Source: Paludibacteraceae bacterium
GTDB lineage: Bacteria > Bacteroidota > Bacteroidia > Bacteroidales > Paludibacteraceae
DNA: 64,000 bases
Direction: 5' to 3'
Assembly (NCBI GenBank): GCA_017550335.1
Contig: JAFZPM010000049.1
Location: 1 to 64,000, forward strand
Position 1 is the stretch's first letter. Each line of letters begins with the position of its first letter. Both the position numbers and the translations under genes were made by a program. This document shows positions 45,757-55,072 of this stretch, one piece after another. The notes beneath the pieces are model-generated. The model saw only the letters and a list, made by a program, of their open reading frames with translations. It was not told the origin of the DNA and did not search any database.

Positions 45757-45774
45757 GCACAATACATCAAGACA

Positions 45775-46722
45775 ATGTCCGGAAGGCACACCATACACAT
45801 GCTCCTCGCTTGGCTCCTGGCTTCGCAACTGAACGCCCAGGAGAAGAATTTCACGTACAACAACATGGATAGTTGGGTACAGCGGGACATCAAGGAGAGC
45901 CGTCTCATCGGCGGGGAGACGAAGACCGTGTGGGAAGTGGGGGCGCCCGCTCACCTCACCAAGGCGGAGGCTTGGAAACAGGGGGATTCTCCGTGGGAGA
46001 CCTCCAGCATATACGCCCACGTCATGGGCATCGACAAGGTCAGCAGCACCGTCTTCCCTGAGAAACGTGGCGAAGGATACTGCGCCCGCCTGGAGACCCG
46101 TCTGGAGGAGGTCTACGTCTTCGGATTCATCCACGTCACGGCACTGGCCACCGGCAGCCTCTTCACCGGCCGTCTCATCGAACCCATACAGAGCATCAAC
46201 GACCCGATGCAGAAGATGTCGCAGGGTGTTCCCTTCACAAAAAAACTGAAGGCGATCAAATTCGACTACAAAGCGAAAACGGGCGGCAAACGCATCAAGG
46301 CGTCCGCCATGAGCAAGGTGGACGTGGAAGGGAAAAACGCAGCGGAAGTGAGCGTGTCCCTGCAGAAACGATGGGAGGACAAGGATGGCAACATCAAGAG
46401 CAAACGCATCGCCACCGCCTATATCCGCATCACGGAGAGCACAAATGATTGGATCAACGGCTATACCCTCGACCTGCATTACGGGGACATCACCCACCAA
46501 CCATTCTACAAAGATTACATGAAACTGAACTATGAGGGTTATCCTCAATATGCGCTGAACTCCAAGGGAAAGATGAGCTTCGTGGATGAAATCGGCTGGG
46601 GAGACGAAAACGACCAGCCAACCCATATCGTAGTAAGGTTCGCCGCCGGATACGGGGGTGCCTACGTCGGTGCGGTGGGGGATTGCCTATGGATCGACAA
46701 CGTGGAGTTTATCGAGGAGTGA
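45775..46722 (+). CDS. PCMD-domain secreted protein
   Basis: 315 aa with a short signal peptide (LLASQLNA-QEK). NMDSWVQR, VWEVGAPAHLTKAEAWKQGD, FTGRLIEPIQSINDPMQKMSQGVPFTKKLKAIKFDYKA and the C-terminal FAAGYGGAYVGAVGDCLWIDNVEF match the putative carbohydrate metabolism domain of Bacteroidales. It probably binds glycan in the periplasm or at the surface. It converges on menC, ending 2 bp from it. Confidence 0.78.
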   Translation: MSGRHTIHMLLAWLLASQLNAQEKNFTYNNMDSWVQRDIKESRLIGGETKTVWEVGAPAHLTKAEAWKQGDSPWETSSIYAHVMGIDKVSSTVFPEKRGEGYCARLETRLEEVYVFGFIHVTALATGSLFTGRLIEPIQSINDPMQKMSQGVPFTKKLKAIKFDYKAKTGGKRIKASAMSKVDVEGKNAAEVSVSLQKRWEDKDGNIKSKRIATAYIRITESTNDWINGYTLDLHYGDITHQPFYKDYMKLNYEGYPQYALNSKGKMSFVDEIGWGDENDQPTHIVVRFAAGYGGAYVGAVGDCLWIDNVEFIEE

Positions 46723-46724
46723 GT

Positions 46725-47738
46725 CTACCGCCTATACCAGAGCCTCTCACCAACCACCTCTAGCGGCCGTTCGACGTTGTTCACGTACAATGCGCCCGTT
46801 CCGAGTCCCTGCGGAATCTCTATGCCTAGGGTGGCCGCCCATTGGGCGATGGCGTTGAGCCCCACATTCGATTCCAAGGCGGAGGTGATCCAATAACCGA
46901 TGTTTCTTCGCTTAGCCAAAGAGATCCACTCCTCCGAACCCCTTATGCCTCCATGCAAGGAGGGTTTCAGGATAATATATTGGGGTCGTATCACATCCAA
47001 CAGACGATTCTTCTCCTCCGTGTCGTTCACACCGATCAACTCCTCGTCCAATGCGATGGGCAAGGGCGTGCGGGCGCACAGACGGGCCATCTCCTCCCAC
47101 TGTCCCGCCATGATAGGCTGCTCGATGGAGTGGATGTCCAATGCGGCGAGACGCTCTAGCCGCTCCATGGCCTCGGCGGGCTTGAACCCACCGTTCGCAT
47201 CCACCCGCAATGTAATGGTATCCTTGGGAAACCGTCCCCTGATCTTTTTCAGCAAATCCATCTCGTCCTCAAATCGTAACGAACCGATTTTCAGTTTAAT
47301 GCAGGAAAATCCAGCCTTCAATTTCTCCTCGATCCGTGCGGCCATCTCCTCATAGGTGCCCATCCATATCAACCCGTTGATCAGGATGCCGGATGTGCCT
47401 TCCGTGAAACTACTTTTCCACATCACACCCCCCTCCGAGTTCAGGTCACGGAGCGCCGTCTCCAAGCCGAAGAGCATGGAAGGGTAATCCTTCATCGCCT
47501 CGTAATCGATCGTACCGTCGAACCGGTCGCAGAAACCCTTCAGAACAGACTCATAATCAGGCAAGTCATCACAGCTCAGCTTCACCAGGGGCGCACACTC
47601 GCCCCAACCGACCTTACCGGGACGGTCCGTGTCTGTCAGCCGCACATACCAGACCTGATGGTCGGTATAGACTCCGCGGGAAGTGCCCGCAGGCTGCTTA
47701 AACACTAGTGTTTTGGGAATAATGGTTACGTGATACAA
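46725..47738 (-). CDS. menC: o-Succinylbenzoate synthase
   Basis: 337 aa enolase-superfamily enzyme. Catalytic and metal residues are visible: KLKIG (K-x-K), RVDANGG (Asp), SIEQP (Glu), ALDEEL (Asp) and ILKPSLHGG (Lys). It dehydrates SHCHC to o-succinylbenzoate in menaquinone synthesis. It is downstream of menF-menD-menB on the same strand, but separated from menB by 169 bp of palindromic repeat DNA. Confidence 0.93.
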   Translation of the reverse strand: MYHVTIIPKTLVFKQPAGTSRGVYTDHQVWYVRLTDTDRPGKVGWGECAPLVKLSCDDLPDYESVLKGFCDRFDGTIDYEAMKDYPSMLFGLETALRDLNSEGGVMWKSSFTEGTSGILINGLIWMGTYEEMAARIEEKLKAGFSCIKLKIGSLRFEDEMDLLKKIRGRFPKDTITLRVDANGGFKPAEAMERLERLAALDIHSIEQPIMAGQWEEMARLCARTPLPIALDEELIGVNDTEEKNRLLDVIRPQYIILKPSLHGGIRGSEEWISLAKRRNIGYWITSALESNVGLNAIAQWAATLGIEIPQGLGTGALYVNNVERPLEVVGERLWYRR

Positions 47739-47907
47739 GATAATTTTGAATTAAGAATTATGAATTATGAATTAATGGTTCGTCCTGTAGAGACGCAATG
47801 CATTGCGTCTCTAACGCATCACACCGCAACATATTGCGTCTATAACATATCCCGAACCTAACACATTGCGTCTATATGCATTGCGTCTCTACCCCCTTAA
47901 CGCTACA
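47739..47907. repeat. Palindromic GACGCAATGCATTGCGTC repeat cluster between menB and menC
   Basis: A perfect 26-bp palindrome is at 47788-47813 (arms TAGAGACGCAATG), and three more half-sites ATTGCGTCT follow up to 47890, one again as GCATTGCGTCTCTA. An AT-rich GAATTAAGAATTATG run precedes them. This is a cluster of short interspersed palindromes able to fold in RNA inside the men operon. Confidence 0.7.
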
Positions 47908-48729
47908 TCAAGGGAATTTAGGGTAATCCTTGAAATTAGGCTTGCGTTTCTCCAAGAAAGCCTTACCGCCCTCCTGCGCCTCGTCCAGGCAGTAGTAGAG
48001 CATGGTCATGTCACCCGCGAACTCCTGCAGACCCGCCTGACCGTCCAGCTCCGCATTCAAGCCACGCTTGATCATGCGCAGGGCGAGAGGGGAATGCTCC
48101 ATCATCTTCTCCGCCCAGGCCACATATTCGTCCTCCAACTGGTCGAAAGGCACCACCTTGTTGATCATACCCATCTCCAACGCCTCCTGGGCGGTATATT
48201 GCCGACAGAGGAACCATATCTCACGCGCCTTCTTCTGACCCACCAGACGAGCCAGATAGGAAGAGCCGAATCCTGCGTCGAAGCTACCCACCTTAGGTCC
48301 CGTCTGACCGAACTTAGCGTTCTCCGAGGCGATCGTCAGGTCACAAACCACCTGCAACACGTTGCCGCCACCGATGGCATAGCCGTTCACCGCAGCGATC
48401 ACAGGCTTAGGCAAGGAGCGGATCTGCTTCTGCACATCCAAGACGGAGAGCCTAGGGACACCCTCCTCATCGATATAACCGCCACGACCCTTCACGTGCA
48501 TGTCACCGCCACTGCAGAAGGCCATGTCGCCCGCACCCGTGAAGACCACCACCTGGATGCGCTGGTCCTCCCTGCAACGCAAGAGCGCGTCGCTCATCTC
48601 GGCCGTCGTGGTAGGCGTGAAAGCGTTTCTGTAACGAGGACGGTTGATCGTGATACGGGCGATGCCGTTATAAAAATCAAAAAGGATCTCCTTATACTCC
48701 TTGATTGTTTCCCAATTTCTTGTTTGCAT
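47908..48729 (-). CDS. menB: 1,4-Dihydroxy-2-naphthoyl-CoA synthase
   Basis: 273 aa crotonase-fold enzyme of normal length. [58 protein letters not shown] and the MenB-specific [32 protein letters not shown] are present. It cyclises o-succinylbenzoyl-CoA. 25 bp from menD. Confidence 0.97.
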   Translation of the reverse strand: MQTRNWETIKEYKEILFDFYNGIARITINRPRYRNAFTPTTTAEMSDALLRCREDQRIQVVVFTGAGDMAFCSGGDMHVKGRGGYIDEEGVPRLSVLDVQKQIRSLPKPVIAAVNGYAIGGGNVLQVVCDLTIASENAKFGQTGPKVGSFDAGFGSSYLARLVGQKKAREIWFLCRQYTAQEALEMGMINKVVPFDQLEDEYVAWAEKMMEHSPLALRMIKRGLNAELDGQAGLQEFAGDMTMLYYCLDEAQEGGKAFLEKRKPNFKDYPKFP

Positions 48730-48754
48730 AATATCTATGGTCTATAATTTTAAT

Positions 48755-50398
48755 TCATTCAAATTGACTATAAAAGAGTTTGTGCGCCTGCTCGTCCAGC
48801 TGGGCGTCCGTGAAGACCTCCATCACACGTGGGGAATCTCCCTTTCTCAGAAAGGCATCCAGATTCTTCTGGAAATCGTCCTCGTCGAACACAGGAAAGT
48901 ATTCACAACCGACTGACTCCACCCAGCCCTTGGCCGAGGCATGGTGCGTGGCCATCACATACTGACGGGTACTCTCCGTATCCGCCAAGCCCTTCAGGTT
49001 CCTGAATATCGCCCCGCCACCGTTGTTGAGGAGCAAGACGTGAAGATTCGAGGGCAGATGGTTGTTCCACAAAGCGTTCATATCGTAGAAGAAGCTCAAA
49101 TCACCTATTAACAGAAAAACCTCTTGGGAAGGATCCGCCGAGGCGATTCCCACAGTGGAGGAGAGGGAACCATCGATACCGTTCACCCCCCGGTTGCAAT
49201 AGACGGAGAGGCCCTCCGGCACATCCGCCAACTGGGCATAACGCACCGCCGAACTATTCGCCAACACCAAGACGGAAGGGCGGGGTAGTCTCGAACAGAA
49301 GTCCATGGCCACACTGATGGAAGAGAAAAGGGACGGAGCCTCCCGCTTCGACACCGTCGCGCGTTCCGCCTCCTCCCACCTCGTCAGGTACGCCTGACGC
49401 TCAGCGGACCCGCATCTCTCCAGCGAGCCTAGGAATGTGGCCGCATCCGCCACCACCACATCCGTCAGGCACTGGAACGTATCCGCCACAGCACCCTCCG
49501 GGGAGATGCGCCAGCACACCTCCGGGCGAACCGTCCGCAACCATTGTTTCAGCCGTTTGGAGACCAGATGGCCACCCATATATATCACAAAATCAGGCGC
49601 CAAAGCCTTACGATTGGCATCCGATAGTAGAGTCAGGTCAAAGTTCCGCATCAGATTCCTTCCCCGCAGATTAGCGAGCGATTCGCACAAGACCGGGCAG
49701 TCCAGTTCAGGCAACAAGGCGGAGAGACCTTCAGCGGTAGCGGTATCCAGCTGACCGACGATCAGCAGAGGAGCCTTAGCCTCCCGCCAAGCACGATTCA
49801 ACGCCTCACGCTCCGTCGCCCCATTCCGCAAGCGAATCACACGCTCCTCCGGCAAGTCCGTCGCCGAACAGTCGAAGAAAGGCTCGGTGATAGGCACATT
49901 GATATGGACAGGACCCCTCGCACCAGAGGTAAGGGAGATCAGCGCCTCGTTGATCAGCCTATTATTGTACCAGCGCTGCGTCTCGTCCGAAGGCTCGCAC
50001 AGGTTCGCCTCGAAGCGCACCAGCGACCCGAACACGCCCGTCTGCGGCAATGTCTGACCATCCATCTGACCGATCCAAGCCTGGGGACGGTCCGCCGAAA
50101 TCACCAGCAACGGAACCTGCTGGTAGTAAGCCTCGGAGACTGCGGAGGCCAGATTCAGCAACGCGGAGCCCGAAGTGACACAGACCGCCACCGCCGTGTT
50201 CTTGCGTTGGGCAATACCCAAGGCGATGAAACCGGCGCTACGCTCGTCCGTCACCGCATGGCAATCCATCCCACTCAAGTCCGCGAAGGTCTGCGCCAGA
50301 GGCATATTACGCGAACCAGGGGAGATGACCACGTCATGGATACCATGGCGAAGCATCAGGGACGCAAGCTGTCGAATATTATACTTTACAGAATACAT
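48755..50398 (-). CDS. menD: SEPHCHC synthase (menaquinone)
   Basis: 547 aa thiamine-diphosphate enzyme: ISPGSRNMPLAQTF and TDERSAGFIALGIAQ with the catalytic-region glutamate, SGSALLNLASAVSEAYYQ, and a C-terminal TPP-binding segment LLIGDLSFFYDMNALW and LNNGGGAIFRNL. It joins isochorismate with 2-oxoglutarate. It starts 1 nt from the menF stop. Confidence 0.96.
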   Translation of the reverse strand: MYSVKYNIRQLASLMLRHGIHDVVISPGSRNMPLAQTFADLSGMDCHAVTDERSAGFIALGIAQRKNTAVAVCVTSGSALLNLASAVSEAYYQQVPLLVISADRPQAWIGQMDGQTLPQTGVFGSLVRFEANLCEPSDETQRWYNNRLINEALISLTSGARGPVHINVPITEPFFDCSATDLPEERVIRLRNGATEREALNRAWREAKAPLLIVGQLDTATAEGLSALLPELDCPVLCESLANLRGRNLMRNFDLTLLSDANRKALAPDFVIYMGGHLVSKRLKQWLRTVRPEVCWRISPEGAVADTFQCLTDVVVADAATFLGSLERCGSAERQAYLTRWEEAERATVSKREAPSLFSSISVAMDFCSRLPRPSVLVLANSSAVRYAQLADVPEGLSVYCNRGVNGIDGSLSSTVGIASADPSQEVFLLIGDLSFFYDMNALWNNHLPSNLHVLLLNNGGGAIFRNLKGLADTESTRQYVMATHHASAKGWVESVGCEYFPVFDEDDFQKNLDAFLRKGDSPRVMEVFTDAQLDEQAHKLFYSQFE

Positions 50399-50399
50399 A

Positions 50400-51458
50400 T
50401 CAATCGAAAAGAAGACGTTTCATGGTAGTCATTTTCTCCTCCGTCTCGTTCCACTCGGAGATGAGGTCGGACGAGGCGAGGATGCCACCGCCGGCGAAGA
50501 ACTGCGCCTCCGAATCGTCCAACCGCACGCAACGGATGTTCACGAAGAGGTGCGTCTTATCGTTTCCGTCCGTCCAGCCCAGGAAGCCGGAATAGTAGGA
50601 ACGGTCATATCCCTCGTTCTCCATGATGAAGCGCATGGACTCCTCCTTCGGAAGTCCGCACACAGCCGGAGTAGGGTGGATGGCGGAGATGAAATCGGAC
50701 CGACGATCCTTATCCATGAAGAAATAGAAATCCGTCCGCAGGTGGGAGACATGGCCGGCCGATACCGAGTAAGGTCCCCACTCATCCTTCAACGTGCCGA
50801 AACAAGCGATACGCTCACGAAGATAGTCCGCCACGATGCGCTGCTCCAAGCGCTCCTTCTCGCCCCAATCGGAAATCCTCACGGCATGATCGTCCTGATT
50901 GCGCAGGGTACCCGCCAAAGCCACCGTGCGGGATTGTGTATCGTCACCCGTCAGAAGCAGTTCAGGCGAAGCGCCCAACCAATCGCCCGAGCGGGAGGAG
51001 TGGAAGAGGTAGACCATCGCATCCGGGTATTCCGCACATGCCCTACGGAAAAGGTCCAAGCGGTCTATCGGAGGGATGACGCAACGCGAAGTACGCGACA
51101 AAACCAGCTTCTCGAAGCGTCTCTTGCGCACCGCCATGACAAACTTATGGAAAGAGGAGCTGTAAGCGTCATCCGGAAGAGAATCCGACCGTCTAACCTC
51201 CACAGCGGTACGGGGAGGCATCCCCTCCAGTTCGAAAAAATCCAAATTCTTCGATGGAATCGCCAAAATCGGATGATTATCCGTCGAAAAAGGGAACATC
51301 ACGAACGAATCGTTCAAACACACAGATGAAGAGGGAAGACGATCCATAACGTCCAGCCGATCGGAGGAGACAACACACCCCCTCTTTTCGTTCGGCAAAC
51401 GGAACAGCACGTAATTTTCCGCCGTCCGCATCACATTTCGTACCTCATTCAAAGTCAT
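50400..51458 (-). CDS. menF: Isochorismate synthase
   Basis: 352 aa chorismate-binding enzyme. FEKLVLSRTSR, GASPELLL, ALAGTLRNQ, EHQ-type HVSHLRTDFYF, HPTPAVCGLPKEES, YSGFLGW and FAGGGILASSDLISEWNETEEKM match MenF/EntC. Isochorismate synthase rather than anthranilate synthase is supported by the adjoining menD. It heads the men operon; a TATCTTTG box lies 21 bp upstream on the minus strand. Confidence 0.93.
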   Translation of the reverse strand: MTLNEVRNVMRTAENYVLFRLPNEKRGCVVSSDRLDVMDRLPSSSVCLNDSFVMFPFSTDNHPILAIPSKNLDFFELEGMPPRTAVEVRRSDSLPDDAYSSSFHKFVMAVRKRRFEKLVLSRTSRCVIPPIDRLDLFRRACAEYPDAMVYLFHSSRSGDWLGASPELLLTGDDTQSRTVALAGTLRNQDDHAVRISDWGEKERLEQRIVADYLRERIACFGTLKDEWGPYSVSAGHVSHLRTDFYFFMDKDRRSDFISAIHPTPAVCGLPKEESMRFIMENEGYDRSYYSGFLGWTDGNDKTHLFVNIRCVRLDDSEAQFFAGGGILASSDLISEWNETEEKMTTMKRLLFD

Positions 51459-51478
51459 CGCAAAACCAAATTACCCTA

Positions 51479-51517
51479 CAAAGATAGTCTATTTAAACAA
51501 AAATTGTGTTATCTTTG
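51479..51517. promoter_or_regulatory. Divergent promoter region, men operon and mltF-like gene
   Basis: Two TATCTTTG boxes face away from each other: minus strand at 51479-51486 for menF and plus strand at 51510-51517 for the mltF-like gene, only 23 bp apart. Their upstream -33 regions must overlap, so the two promoters probably compete for polymerase. Confidence 0.65.
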
Positions 51518-51594
51518 TTTGTGCAACCGTGAAAAACAGATGAGGTGATTGTTTTTTCGCCAATGCAACTCTTTGTGGGACAAAAAATGATGAG

Positions 51595-52968
51595 ATGAAA
51601 AGACACCATATCATATGGATCTTGGTACCAATGTTGCTGGCTTGTATCTCGAAGAGCGACAAAAGTACAACCTGCTCGGATTTGGAGAAAATCTTGGCGG
51701 AGGATACGTTGCGGGTGGTGACGCTCTCACGTTCCACCTCGTATTTCGACTACAAAGGGGAGGAGATGGGCTTCGAATACGAATTGGCGCAGCGCTTCGC
51801 CCAGTCGTTGGGCGTGCAGCTGAAAGTCATCACGGCGAAGGACGAGCCCGAAATGCTCCAGAAACTATACGACAAGGAGGTGGACCTGATCGCCTATCCA
51901 GTGGTCATCTCCAACGAAACGAAAGAAAAAGTCACCTTCGTCGAACACACCTTCAACACCTATCAGGTATTGGTGCAGCGGAAGAAGAAAAACAAATTCG
52001 AGCAAGTCAACGACGTGGTCGACCTCATAGAGAAGGAGGTGGTCGTCGTGGACAATTCCAAATACCATAAAAGACTCAAGAACCTGGACGATGAAGTTGG
52101 AGGCGGAATCAAGATCACCACCGTCACCAATGAGGAGGATGAGGAGTCACTCATCGAGAAAGTGTCCAAGGGAGAGATCGAATACACGATAGCGGACGAC
52201 AACATCGCCAAAGTGAACAAGACCTACTTCAAAAATATCGACATAGGACTGCGAACAAGCTTTACACAAAGGTCAGCATGGGTACTTCGCAAGCACTCGG
52301 ACGAATTGGAAAGCACTGTGAATAAGTGGTTTGAGACATCAAATGCGGATTACACATGCCAATACCTCCATCACAAGTATTTCGAGCAGGAAAAGAAGTA
52401 TTCCAAGGAGAAACCGAAGTATCTCAGCAAGGATAAGATATCCGAATACGACTCCTATTTCAAGAAATATTCGGGAGATCTGGAGTGGGATTGGAAGATG
52501 CTCGCCTCCGTGGCTTACCAAGAGTCCCGCTTCAATCCCAACGCCAAATCATGGGCAGGAGCCGTCGGACTGATGCAACTGATGCCCAGCACGGCGAAGA
52601 AGCTAGGCACGGACAGCCTCTCCATGCGCAAACCGGACGTGAGCGTCAAGACAGCCGCCATCTACCTGAAAAGGGTAGACAACATATTCAATTTCATCGA
52701 GGACAAAAACGAAAGGACCAAGTTCGTGCTCGCCAGCTACAATGCGGGGGTGGGACATATCCGGGACGCGATGGCCTTAGCTGAAAAGAACGGTAAAAGC
52801 CCTACAAAATGGGAAGACGTGAAGTTCTTCGTGCTACTCAAATCCAAGCCTGAATTCTTCAACGACCCCGTGGTGCGCCACGGCTACCTGAGAGGCGAGG
52901 AGGTGTATAATTTTGTAGAAGAAATAATGGTACGTTATCAAGAATATGTCGATGTGATTAATGATTGA
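51595..52968 (+). CDS. mltF: MltF-like membrane-bound lytic murein transglycosylase
   Basis: 457 aa with a lipoprotein signal (PMLLAC). A periplasmic solute-binding (SBP_bac_3) domain spans about residues 38-250 (LRVVTLSRSTSYF, GFEYELAQRFAQSLGV, AYPVVISNETKEKVTF). The SLT domain follows, with catalytic Glu in AYQESRFNPNAKSWAGAVGLMQLMPSTAKKLG and VLASYNAGVGHIRDA. This two-domain order defines MltF. It cleaves peptidoglycan glycan strands. Downstream by 32 bp is the WalJ-like gene. Confidence 0.93.
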   Translation: MKRHHIIWILVPMLLACISKSDKSTTCSDLEKILAEDTLRVVTLSRSTSYFDYKGEEMGFEYELAQRFAQSLGVQLKVITAKDEPEMLQKLYDKEVDLIAYPVVISNETKEKVTFVEHTFNTYQVLVQRKKKNKFEQVNDVVDLIEKEVVVVDNSKYHKRLKNLDDEVGGGIKITTVTNEEDEESLIEKVSKGEIEYTIADDNIAKVNKTYFKNIDIGLRTSFTQRSAWVLRKHSDELESTVNKWFETSNADYTCQYLHHKYFEQEKKYSKEKPKYLSKDKISEYDSYFKKYSGDLEWDWKMLASVAYQESRFNPNAKSWAGAVGLMQLMPSTAKKLGTDSLSMRKPDVSVKTAAIYLKRVDNIFNFIEDKNERTKFVLASYNAGVGHIRDAMALAEKNGKSPTKWEDVKFFVLLKSKPEFFNDPVVRHGYLRGEEVYNFVEEIMVRYQEYVDVIND

Positions 52969-53000
52969 TTTACTGCCTATTAGACTAGGAACAAGTTGAG

Positions 53001-53783
53001 ATGAGTGATTTGATTTTTTACAGCATGGCCACAGGAAGCAGTGGCAACAGCTATTATTTCGGGGACTCCGAATGCGGATTCCTAGTGGATGTGGGCATCC
53101 CGTTCCGAACCATACGCAAGAGGTTGGAACAGATCGGTGTGCCCATGACGCGGGTCAAAGCCGTGCTGGTCACGCACGACCACTTCGACCACGTGCGCTC
53201 CGTCGGCTTCTTCAGCGAGAAACAACACATTCCGATATACGCCACACAAGCCTCCCATATTGGCATCAACACCAATTACGGCATCACGGAGAAGGTATCC
53301 CCATGGAACCAGCGGCTGCTGACAAGAGGCGAGCCCCTGGAGATCGGACGATTCTCCATCACACCCTTCTCCATCCCCCATGACAGCAAGGACAACAACG
53401 GATTCTTCATCAAATACGGAGATGTCCGATTCACCCTCGCCACCGACATCGGATGCATCACGGACGACCTAAGGAACTACATCTCCATATCCGACTACCT
53501 GGTCATCGAAGCCAACCACGACGAGGAAATGCTCAAGACAGGTCCCTATGCGCCCAAGCTCAAGGTGCGCATTATGGGCGGTGGCGGTCACCTCAACAAC
53601 CAACAGGCGGCGGATGTCGTGGCGCAATGCGCTTCCCCCTTCCTGAAAAAGGTTTTTCTCTGCCACCTCAGCAAGACGAATAACGAGCCTGAATTGGCGC
53701 TATCAACCGTACAAAAAGCGATCAAGACGGACACAGAAGTCATCGTGCTCAAACGCAACGAGGGCATGTTATTCAACCTGTGA
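53001..53783 (+). CDS. MBL-fold hydrolase, YycJ/WalJ family
   Basis: 260 aa beta-lactamase-fold protein. SMATGSSGNSYYF at the N-terminus, THDHFDHVRS (metal-binding HxHxDH), FSIPHDSKDNNGF, LATDIGCI and EANHDEEM are the YycJ family pattern, thought to be a 5'-3' nuclease involved in DNA repair or wall homeostasis. It is cytosolic and follows the mltF-like gene. Confidence 0.88.
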   Translation: MSDLIFYSMATGSSGNSYYFGDSECGFLVDVGIPFRTIRKRLEQIGVPMTRVKAVLVTHDHFDHVRSVGFFSEKQHIPIYATQASHIGINTNYGITEKVSPWNQRLLTRGEPLEIGRFSITPFSIPHDSKDNNGFFIKYGDVRFTLATDIGCITDDLRNYISISDYLVIEANHDEEMLKTGPYAPKLKVRIMGGGGHLNNQQAADVVAQCASPFLKKVFLCHLSKTNNEPELALSTVQKAIKTDTEVIVLKRNEGMLFNL

Positions 53784-53855
53784 TTCATCCAGGGACAATC
53801 CCAAACGAATGTCCCACATCAGTACAATTAGTATAATCAATTCATTTCCAATAAT

Positions 53856-54680
53856 ATGAGCAAAGAAAACATCGTCTTCCTGACAGGAGGAAGCGCAGGT
53901 CTGGGAAAAGCGACCGCCGAACTATTAATGCAAAACGGCTACACGGTCTACTCCGCATCCCGCAGGCTGGCAGAGAGCAAGGAAGACCCCTCCAGCCAAG
54001 GGAAAATCATACCGCTGCAAATGGATGTGACGGACATCCCCAGCATAACGGCCGCAGTCTCCGCGATCATGGAGAAGGAAGGTAGGATAGACATCCTCAT
54101 CTGCAATGCGGGAAACGGCATAGCCGGGGCGATAGAGGAGACCTCCTCGGAAGAGGCCAAATTCCAGTTCGAGACCAATTTCTTCGGCACCGTGAACGTC
54201 ATCCACGAGGTCCTGCCCATCATGAGGAAACAAAGAAGCGGGAAAATCATCACCACATCCTCGGTGGCAGGCTTCATCCCGATCCCGTACCAAGGATTCT
54301 ACTCCGCAAGCAAGGCGGCCGTGAAGATATACTCTCAGACACTCTCCATCGAGATGAAACAATTCAACGTGCAATGCTGCTGCGTGCTGCCCGGCGACGC
54401 GAAGACGGAATTCACCCAAAGCAGGAGGTTCACCCAAGCTTCCCAATCGCCCGACTCGGCCTACACGAAAAAGAGGGAAAAGGCGGTCAGCATCATGGCG
54501 CACGACGAACAGAACGGAATGCGTCCCATAGAGATTTCCCGCGCGATCCTGAAACAGATCCGCAAGAAAAAAATGTCGATCGTATCCATTCCGGGAGCCA
54601 AATACAAACTGATTTCCTTCCTCTTCAGATTGGTTCCGAACAGATTCATGTTATTTGTCGTAGATAAATTATATTCATGA
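53856..54680 (+). CDS. Short-chain dehydrogenase/reductase
   Basis: 274 aa classical SDR: TGGSAGLGKATAELL, ILICNAGNGIAG, TTSSVAGFIPIPYQGFYSASK (Ser, Tyr, Lys of the catalytic site) and LPGDAKTEFT. The end (ISFLFRLVPNRFMLFVVDKLY) is hydrophobic and basic, suggesting membrane association. Substrate unknown. 72 bp after the WalJ-like gene. Confidence 0.88.
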   Translation: MSKENIVFLTGGSAGLGKATAELLMQNGYTVYSASRRLAESKEDPSSQGKIIPLQMDVTDIPSITAAVSAIMEKEGRIDILICNAGNGIAGAIEETSSEEAKFQFETNFFGTVNVIHEVLPIMRKQRSGKIITTSSVAGFIPIPYQGFYSASKAAVKIYSQTLSIEMKQFNVQCCCVLPGDAKTEFTQSRRFTQASQSPDSAYTKKREKAVSIMAHDEQNGMRPIEISRAILKQIRKKKMSIVSIPGAKYKLISFLFRLVPNRFMLFVVDKLYS

Positions 54681-55009
54681 GGATTATACATATATCACAA
54701 TGAAATTCAATACTTTATAAAAATCGTCCATTAGATTTGTCCATGCATCTTGACAGAATTATCCATGGATTTGAGAAAATATTACATGGGTAAAAACGGC
54801 TTCTCCCCTATCTTTGCAATAGCAAATGAGAGGAAACGGAAAGCATAGATTTCCATTCACGTCTTCTCAAGGTGCGACGGAAAAAACGAAGGAAAGATTT
54901 TTATGAAAACTATATATTGAATAACTTTTAGAAAACCACGTAACTAAACTTTGATTGTGATTTTTTATGTTAGTTTGCAAAAAAGAGGGGTTGATGAAAC
55001 TCCTTTTTT
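54681..55009. other. Intergenic region with orphan promoter box and terminator-like hairpin
   Basis: TATCTTTG at 54809-54816 is a good -7 box with no annotated gene behind it. About 165 bp later GAGGGGTT-GATG-AAACTCC precedes a run of nine or more Ts at 54984-55012. This could be a small RNA or a short transcript carrying a 26-codon frame (54827-54907, MRGNGKHRFPFTSS start). Confidence 0.45.
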
Positions 55010-55041
55010 TTTGCCCGTAACCTTCCTCTTCATTACCTTTG
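55010..55041 (+). promoter_or_regulatory. Promoter of the PAP2 phosphatase gene
   Basis: TTTG at 55010-55013, exactly 20 bp, then TACCTTTG at 55034-55041: perfect Bacteroidota -33/-7 boxes, 31 bp before the first ATG-type start. Confidence 0.8.
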
Positions 55042-55072
55042 CGGAACATAAATAAATATTGGCTTATATTTC

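Noticed and set aside
45562..46626. 354-codon minus-strand frame opposite the LEA14-like and PCMD genes
   Set aside because: Spans two genes with good signal peptides on the other strand; composition is that of a shadow frame.
47866..48747. 293-codon plus-strand frame opposite menB
   Set aside because: menB is unmistakable on the minus strand; the plus frame is leucine/histidine-rich and matches nothing.
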